Origin: Falsiroseomonas stagni DSM 19981
GTDB lineage: Bacteria; Pseudomonadota; Alphaproteobacteria; Acetobacterales; Acetobacteraceae
NCBI RefSeq assembly: GCF_900114315.1
Contig: NZ_FOSQ01000014.1
Coordinates: forward strand, 1 to 64,000
Direction: 5' to 3'
Length of the DNA stretch: 64,000 nucleotides
Below, one piece after another: positions 58,942-64,000 of this stretch. Under the pieces are notes generated by a model that was not told the origin of the DNA, did not search any database, and worked only from the letters and a program-made list of their open reading frames with translations. The translations under genes and the position numbers were made by a program. How positions within the stretch are numbered: position 1 is the first letter of the stretch; each line of letters begins with the position of its first letter.

Positions 58942-59913
58942 TCATTCGGCGGTGATGCGGGCGGTGCGGATCAGCTCGCCCGTCTCCGCCAGCTTGCGCG
59001 TGATGTAGTCGCGGAAGGCGGCGGGCGGGCCGCCGGCCGGTTCGATGCCGAGGCCGGCGAGGCGCGCCATCATCGCGGGTTCCGCGATGCCGGCATTGAT
59101 GGCGGCATTCATCGTCGCGAGCGCCGCGGCCGGGATGCCGGCCCGCGCGAAAAGGCCGAACCAGGAGGTGCTCTCATAGCCCGGGACACCGGCCTCGCTC
59201 ACCGTCGGCACGCCGGGCAGCAGCGCGGAGCGGTTGGCGGCGCCGATGGCGATGGTGCGCACCTCGCCCGAGGTCAGGTTGCCCTGGACGGAGGGGTAGT
59301 TCTCGAACATCACGTCGATGCGCCCGCCGATGATGTCCGTCGCGGCGGGGGCGGTGCCGCGATAGGGCACATGCGTCAGATCGACGCCCGCGCGCCACTT
59401 GAACAACTCGCCCGACAGATGCGCGAAGGACCCGATGCCGGCGGAGGCGTAGGTGAGCTTGCCCGGCTCCGCCTTCGCGGCCGCGACCAGGTCCGCGATA
59501 GTCCGGATCGGGCTGTCGCGCCGCACCACCACCACGGCGGGGCTGGCGCCGACGAAGGCCACGGGCTCGAAATCCCGCAGGGGCTGGTAGGGGATGCGGG
59601 GCTGCAGATGGGGGTTGATGGTGATGGGCCCCGGCGTGCCCGCCATCAGCGTGTAGCCGTCAGCGGGCGCATCGAGCACGCGCTGCGCGCCGATGGTGCC
59701 GCCCGCGCCGGTGATGTTCTCCGCCACCGTGGTCTGGCCGAGCTTTTCCGTCAGCATCTGGGCGCAGAGGCGCGCCAGGATATCCGTGCTGCCGCCAGCG
59801 GCGAAGGGAATCACGATGCGGAGGCCGCGCGTCGGGAAGCGTTCCTGCGCGAAGGCTCCCGGCATCGCCGCCATGCCTGCCGCAAGGCCCAGAAGGGTCC
59901 GCCGTTCCATCAT
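58942..59913 (-). CDS. Bug-family tripartite tricarboxylate transporter binding protein
   Basis: 323 residues. The signal peptide is near AFAQE. Bug motifs are RGLRIVIPFAAGGSTDILAR, ENITGAGGTIGAQRV and VPYRGTAPAATDIIGGRI. It lies 25 bases after the second racemase-fold gene. Three Bug genes in one operon with no TctAB permease point to use of permeases encoded elsewhere, or to a role in sensing. Confidence 0.88.
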   Translation of the reverse strand: MMERRTLLGLAAGMAAMPGAFAQERFPTRGLRIVIPFAAGGSTDILARLCAQMLTEKLGQTTVAENITGAGGTIGAQRVLDAPADGYTLMAGTPGPITINPHLQPRIPYQPLRDFEPVAFVGASPAVVVVRRDSPIRTIADLVAAAKAEPGKLTYASAGIGSFAHLSGELFKWRAGVDLTHVPYRGTAPAATDIIGGRIDVMFENYPSVQGNLTSGEVRTIAIGAANRSALLPGVPTVSEAGVPGYESTSWFGLFARAGIPAAALATMNAAINAGIAEPAMMARLAGLGIEPAGGPPAAFRDYITRKLAETGELIRTARITAE

Positions 59914-59938
59914 CGTTGTTTCCTCCCGATTGTTGCGC

Positions 59939-60748
59939 TCAGCCGCCGACGCGATCGATGCCGTAGAATTTGAGCAGTTCCTTGACGCGCTCGCGCGGCG
60001 GCTTCGCCTGGAAATAGCCGCGGCGGCTGGGCTTCGCGCCGGTGATGCGGCGCATGCCGACCATCATCTCCGCCGCCTTCACCGTCGCCGTCACGGGGTC
60101 CAGCACCGGCACGCCGTCCACCTCCGTCACGCCGGCCTTGGACAGCAGCAGGCAGAGCGGCGCCTCGCCGGGGATGATCACATCCGCGCCGCGCGCGATC
60201 AGCGCCCGCGCATCCGACTGGAAGCGGGCCACCACCTCCGAAGGGTCGCCCGCATAGGCGGCGAGCACATCGTTGAAGGTGAAGGAGACGGGTTGCGCGC
60301 CGATGAAGCGCGATGTCAGCCCCATCCGCTCCACATTGCGCTCCACCGTCCCGGCCATGCCATGGATGAAGAGCAGCACGCCGATCTTCTGGCCGAGCAT
60401 GGAGGCGGCGAGCATCGCGCTTTCGCCGTAGCCAACCACGGGGATGTCCACCAGGCTGCGGCAATCCATCAGGGAAGGTTCGGGCAGCGTCATCATCGCG
60501 AAGGCGTCGAAGCCCTGTTCCTCCGCCGCGATGGCGCCGAGCACGAATTGCTGGCTGTGCAGGGATTGCAGGTAGCTGAAGCTGATGTCGTTGCCGGGAT
60601 ATTCGGTGAGGTAGGTGCCAGGGTCCATGCCATGCATCACCACCTCCGTCCCCGGCGCGCTGGCGCGGGCCAGATGCGCGGCCATGGCATCGGCATAGGC
60701 GGGCAGATTGCCCAGCACGGTGAAGCTGTGGTGCCAGATCTTTATCAC
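59939..60748 (-). CDS. Asp/Glu-racemase-fold protein lacking both catalytic cysteines (copy 2)
   Basis: 269 residues, the same length as copy 1 at 55497. It shows GFDAFAMMTLPEPSLMDCRS and IPVVGYGESAMLAASMLGQK. The two Cys positions of active racemases align with Thr87 and Glu195 (VIIPGEAPLC). The start is taken as GTG at 60748, one base after the SDR stop; a longer frame to 60772 overlaps the SDR gene. Copies 1 and 2 are diverged, so they may act on different compounds or form a hetero-oligomer. Confidence 0.78.
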   Translation of the reverse strand: MIKIWHHSFTVLGNLPAYADAMAAHLARASAPGTEVVMHGMDPGTYLTEYPGNDISFSYLQSLHSQQFVLGAIAAEEQGFDAFAMMTLPEPSLMDCRSLVDIPVVGYGESAMLAASMLGQKIGVLLFIHGMAGTVERNVERMGLTSRFIGAQPVSFTFNDVLAAYAGDPSEVVARFQSDARALIARGADVIIPGEAPLCLLLSKAGVTEVDGVPVLDPVTATVKAAEMMVGMRRITGAKPSRRGYFQAKPPRERVKELLKFYGIDRVGG

Positions 60749-60749
60749 G

Positions 60750-61493
60750 TCAGTCGCTCCACATGCCGCCATTGATGTCCAGCACTTCGCCGGTGATGAA
60801 GCCCGTGTCAGGCCCTGCGAGGAAGGCGATGGCAGCCGCCACCTCCTCCACCCGCCCCATGCGGCCCACCGGGATCAGCGCCTGCAGGGCTGCCGGGAAA
60901 TTCGTCGTCATGGCGGAGGCGATGGGCCCGGGCGCCACCGCATTCACCGTGATGCCATCGGCGGCAAGTTCGCGCGCCAGGAATGCCGTCATGGCATGGA
61001 CCCCGGCCTTGGAGACGCCATAGGCCACGTTGCTTGCCCGGTCCTGCTCCGCCGCGTCGATCCAGGGCCGCGCATTGCCGCCATTCTTGCCGATGATGGA
61101 GCCGATATTGATGATGCGGCCGTGCCGGTTGACGCGCATGGCGGGAATCACCGCCTGGCAGCAGAGGAAGCTGCCCTTCAGGTTCACCGCCATCACGCGG
61201 TCCCACTCCGCTTCCGGCAACGTCGCCGCCGCGCCCATCGACACCGTGCCAGCGACATTCACCAGGATATCGAGCCGCCCGTATTCGGCGACCACGCGGT
61301 CGACCATGGCGCGCACATCGGCGGAGCTCGTGACATCCACGGCCAGGTTGAGCGCAGCCTCCATCACCGGCGCCACGCGATCCGCCAGCGCCAGTCGCGC
61401 ACCCCGCGCCGACAGGGCACGCGCCGTGGCGCTGCCGATGCCGCCGGCGGCACCCGTCACCAGCGCGACGCGGCCTTCCATTGCCAGCGTCAC
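60750..61493 (-). CDS. short-chain dehydrogenase/reductase
   Basis: A 247-residue SDR. It has the NAD-binding TGAAGGIG motif, NVAG, the catalytic Ser in INIGSIIGKNGG, and Tyr-x3-Lys in AYGVSKAGVHAM. It ends with the usual VLDINGGMWSD. It oxidises or reduces a hydroxy/keto substrate. GTG at 61493 overlaps the flavoprotein stop (GTGA); ATG at 61481 is the alternative. Confidence 0.88.
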   Translation of the reverse strand: MTLAMEGRVALVTGAAGGIGSATARALSARGARLALADRVAPVMEAALNLAVDVTSSADVRAMVDRVVAEYGRLDILVNVAGTVSMGAAATLPEAEWDRVMAVNLKGSFLCCQAVIPAMRVNRHGRIINIGSIIGKNGGNARPWIDAAEQDRASNVAYGVSKAGVHAMTAFLARELAADGITVNAVAPGPIASAMTTNFPAALQALIPVGRMGRVEEVAAAIAFLAGPDTGFITGEVLDINGGMWSD

Positions 61494-62947
61494 AGGTTGC
61501 GCCTTGCGGTCGCCGCATCCGCACCCGCCAGCTTGCCGAAGACGAGCCCCTTCAGCACGGAGGTCGCGCCGGTATAGGTGCCGTAATACATGCCCACGAC
61601 CTCACCCGCCGCGTAGAGGCCGGGGATGGGATCGCCGCCGGTGTCCAGCACCCGCGCCTTGCCGTCCACGCGCACGCCGCCGAAGGTGAAGACATTGGCG
61701 GAGATGATGGGGTAGGCGTGGAAGGGCCCTGCCACCAGCGGCGTCGCCCAGTTCGACTTGCGCGGCACCAGCCCCTGCGTGGCAAGCCCATCCAGTTGCA
61801 GCGGCTTCCATTCGCCGGGCACGCAGGCGGCGTTGTACTCGGCCACCGTCTCCGCCAGCGCCGCCTCCGGCAGGCCGATGGCCCGCGCCAGCGCCTCGAT
61901 GCTCTCGCCCTCGATCGGCGGCTGGTCGGTGCGCAGGCCGAGCCGCCAGTTCGGGATCTCCCGGTGCCTGGCATCAAGGATCACCCAGGCGATGCCGTCG
62001 CGCTGTTCGTAGATGCGGCGCGTGACGCGTTCATAGGTCGCATCCACCGTGCCGGGCGATTCATCCACGAAGCGCCGGCCTTCCTTGTTCACCAGGATGC
62101 CGTAGGGGAAGAGGAAGACGGAGGGCTCCGCGATCGAGGATCGCGGATCGATCGGTTCCGCATGGTAGCTGCCGAAGTCGCCACTCGGCGCCGCACCGAT
62201 GTCGAGGGCCATGCGGATGCCCTCCCCCCGGTTGAACAGCCCGCCCTTGCAGATGGTGCGGAGGAAGCTGGACCGCGGGCCGAGGTAGCGGGTGGACATC
62301 TCCGCATCACCCTCGAACCCGCCGCAGGCCAGCGTGACGGGGCCGTGGAAGCGGACCAGCCGCCCGGCCTGGCGCGCGACCAGGCCGATGACGCGCCCCT
62401 CCTCATCCTGCATCAGGGACTGCGCCGTCGTCTCGTAGCGGAACGCCACGCCGAGTTCCTCGGCCCGCTTCGCCAGCGCCTCCACCAGCGCGGCGCCGCC
62501 GCCGACCGGCAGCAGGCGGGGCTGCGACTTCGTCAGGAACTGCGTCGGCAGGAAATCGAAGCGCACGCCCATGGTCTTCAGCCAGGCGATGGTCGGCCCC
62601 GCCTGGTCGGCGAATTCCTGCACCACGTCGGGATCGATCATGGACAGCGCGCGCGCATGGCCGGCGCGATCCGCCATGGGGCGGGAGACCTCGGGCGCGA
62701 GGTCGGGGTCGGCGTAGGGCAGCGCGCCATTCTCGGCGAGATGCGTCTCGAAATCGTCGGTGACCTCGGTCTCGCTCTTCATGCGGAGATACGCTTCGGT
62801 GTAGCGGCTCTGCCCGCCGCGTTCCGCGCGCGGCGCGCGTTCCAGCACGACGACGCGCGCGCCCTGCTCCGCGGCCGCCACGGCGGCGGAGAGCCCTGCC
62901 ACCCCGCAGCCCGCCACCACCAGGTCGAATCCCTCCCCCGCTGCCAT
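61490..62947 (-). CDS. FAD-dependent dehydrogenase, tricarballylate dehydrogenase (TcuA)-like
   Basis: A 485-residue flavoprotein of the fumarate reductase / TcuA group. It shows the FAD motif LVVAGCGVAGLSAAVAAAEQ, ERAPRAERGGQSRYTEAYLR, HAEPIDPRSS and GGVRVDGKARVLDTGGDPIP, then LYAAGEVVGM. TcuA oxidises tricarballylate to cis-aconitate. Bug-type uptake together with this enzyme is consistent with use of a di- or tricarboxylate. It is the first gene of the operon and is divergent from the LysR gene. ATG at 62947 is chosen because it begins the FAD-binding strand; the longer frame upstream lies antisense to the LysR gene. Confidence 0.83.
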   Translation of the reverse strand: MAAGEGFDLVVAGCGVAGLSAAVAAAEQGARVVVLERAPRAERGGQSRYTEAYLRMKSETEVTDDFETHLAENGALPYADPDLAPEVSRPMADRAGHARALSMIDPDVVQEFADQAGPTIAWLKTMGVRFDFLPTQFLTKSQPRLLPVGGGAALVEALAKRAEELGVAFRYETTAQSLMQDEEGRVIGLVARQAGRLVRFHGPVTLACGGFEGDAEMSTRYLGPRSSFLRTICKGGLFNRGEGIRMALDIGAAPSGDFGSYHAEPIDPRSSIAEPSVFLFPYGILVNKEGRRFVDESPGTVDATYERVTRRIYEQRDGIAWVILDARHREIPNWRLGLRTDQPPIEGESIEALARAIGLPEAALAETVAEYNAACVPGEWKPLQLDGLATQGLVPRKSNWATPLVAGPFHAYPIISANVFTFGGVRVDGKARVLDTGGDPIPGLYAAGEVVGMYYGTYTGATSVLKGLVFGKLAGADAATARRNL

Positions 62948-63045
62948 GTGACCGGCGCCGCTCCCCTTTGCTTGGACGGGCGCAGGGTTCACCCGTGGCG
63001 GCCGGAGGGCAACGGCCGAGTACCGGGGAGACGCCGAATACAGTC

Positions 63046-63060
63046 TTCGACTTTCCCGAA
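63046..63060. promoter_or_regulatory. candidate LysR-binding box
   Basis: TTCG-N7-CGAA contains the LysR pattern T-N11-A (63047-63059). It lies 99 bp upstream of the flavoprotein ATG and 21 bp upstream of the LysR ATG, where control of both genes is expected. Confidence 0.5.
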
Positions 63061-63080
63061 TGATGGGATAGGCTGCGCGC

Positions 63081-64000
63081 ATGGACAGGCTGCGCGCAAT
63101 GGAGGTCTTCGTGGCGGTGGCGGAAGCCGGCAGCCTGGCCGGCGCGGCCACGCGGCTCGGCCTTTCCGCCCCCACCGTCACGGCGCAGGTCCAGGCGCTG
63201 GAGGCGCATCTGCGCTGCGCGCTGCTGCATCGTTCCACGCGCAGCCTGCGCCTGACGCCGGAAGGCGAGGCCTTCCTGTCCCGCGCCCGCGCCATCCTGG
63301 GCGCGATGGAGGAAGCGGAGGCCGGCGCCGGCGGCGATGCCGCGCGCGGCGTGCTGCGCGTCCAGGTGCCGATCGCCGTCGGCCATATGGTGCTGGCGCC
63401 GGCGCTGGCGGCCTTCGCCGCCGCGCATCCCGGCTTGCGCGTGGTGACCATCCTGGGGAACGATGTGGACAGCCTGGCGCGGCGCGGCATCGATGTCGCG
63501 ATCCGGATGGATGAGGTGGAGACCGGCGATCTCGTCGCCCGCCCGGTCTATCGCAGCACGCATGTGGTCTGCGCGGCGCCGGGCTTCCTGGCCCGCCATG
63601 GCGTGCCGACGCATCCGCGCGCGATCGATCCCGCGCAGGGCCTGGCCTGGGTGGCGGATACGGCGGCGGCACCGCGCGCCTGGCGCTTCCAGCGCGGGGC
63701 GGAACGCGTGGTGGTGAACCCCACGGGGCCGCTGGCCTTCAACAGCAGCGATGCGCTGCTGAACGCCGCCGCGCAGGGGGCCGGCTTCTGCTACGTGCTC
63801 GGCCTGCTGGCGCATGCGCATCTGCGCGACGGCCGGCTGCGCGCGGTGCTGGAGGAATGGGAGACGGAGGCGCAGGTCTTCTACGTCGCCTATCCCAAGG
63901 CGCGCTTCACCGCGCCCAAGATACGCGCCTTCGCCGACTACGCCGCGCGCGTCTTCCCCGATCACCTGCGCCAGGCGCCGGCATCGCCGATCCGCATCCG
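63081..64000 (+). CDS. LysR-family transcriptional regulator (runs off the window)
   Basis: 306 codons are present and the stop lies beyond the window edge. The winged-helix N-terminus is MDRLRAMEVFVAVAEAGSLA, then GAATRLGLSAPTVTAQVQAL. The C-terminal co-inducer domain is of the type-2 periplasmic-binding fold. It is divergently arranged with the TcuA-like operon and is the likely regulator of those eight genes, responding to their substrate or a product. Confidence 0.88.
   Translation, partial: MDRLRAMEVFVAVAEAGSLAGAATRLGLSAPTVTAQVQALEAHLRCALLHRSTRSLRLTPEGEAFLSRARAILGAMEEAEAGAGGDAARGVLRVQVPIAVGHMVLAPALAAFAAAHPGLRVVTILGNDVDSLARRGIDVAIRMDEVETGDLVARPVYRSTHVVCAAPGFLARHGVPTHPRAIDPAQGLAWVADTAAAPRAWRFQRGAERVVVNPTGPLAFNSSDALLNAAAQGAGFCYVLGLLAHAHLRDGRLRAVLEEWETEAQVFYVAYPKARFTAPKIRAFADYAARVFPDHLRQAPASPIRI

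Noticed and set aside
55497-60748. A nicotinate-type lower pathway (maleamate amidohydrolase plus maleate isomerase) encoded by the isochorismatase- and racemase-fold genes, downstream of the NicX-like enzyme
   Set aside because: Attractive because NicF and NicE belong to these folds, but both need catalytic Cys that are missing here, and the operon is more than 8 kb away without the shared operator.

Overview
The window is very GC-rich DNA (GC in nearly every third codon position) from an alphaproteobacterium. It most resembles a Roseomonas-type member of the Acetobacteraceae. The reasons are the five Bug-type tricarboxylate-transporter binding proteins, the DUF1285/NUDIX/cca/DUF6111 block, the MoxR-DUF58-DUF4159 block, and intergenic double-hairpin repeats. 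This is an inference from gene content; no 16S rRNA gene is present.

Layout. 1-0.3 kb: the edge of an IS4-type transposase. 0.4-7.6 kb: a tyrosine phosphatase, pal, and two minus-strand groups (acetyltransferase with an ABC exporter; DUF1285, NUDIX, DUF6111 and cca). The second group is split by a 185-bp palindromic element. 7.8-15.8 kb: MoxR, DUF58 and two large membrane proteins of the aerotolerance (Bat-like) type, then a lipoprotein and an ankyrin protein. 15.9-18.0 kb: a hybrid histidine kinase. 18.2-24.0 kb: two Bug proteins and both subunits of a methylcrotonyl-CoA-type carboxylase, with three hairpin repeats. 24.2-30.1 kb: an OmpA porin, an HpcH/HpaI aldolase, small proteins, tRNA-Arg(CCT), an AtzG/AtzE-like amidase pair and a HupE/UreJ protein.

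30.1-41.0 kb: a compact chemotaxis operon, transcribed right to left as STAS, cheY, cheA, cheW, two receptors, cheW, cheR, cheB and a soluble protein with two degenerate receptor-like hairpins. The two receptors share a 910-bp near-identical 3' half.

41.3-47.2 kb: a ring-carboxylate catabolic cluster. It holds relatives of phthalate 4,5-dioxygenase oxygenase and reductase, dihydrodiol dehydrogenase and 4,5-dihydroxyphthalate decarboxylase, plus an enzyme related to the 2,5-dihydroxypyridine ring-cleaving dioxygenase NicX. Three copies of one inverted repeat (CTTAG-N4-CTAAG) sit in front of the three transcription units, so they are probably one regulon.

47.2-55.5 kb: DUF1579, an ArsR/SRPBCC pair with an operator over the start codon, a second HpcH/HpaI aldolase, a 2OG-Fe(II) oxygenase, ilvD, and a QseBC-like two-component system with two PepSY proteins and a cytochrome b561. 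55.5-64.0 kb: a LysR regulator divergent from an eight-gene operon of TcuA-like flavoprotein, SDR, two Asp/Glu-racemase-fold proteins, three Bug proteins and an isochorismatase-fold protein. In this operon all three proteins that normally depend on catalytic cysteines lack them, which is the strongest hint of undescribed chemistry in the window.
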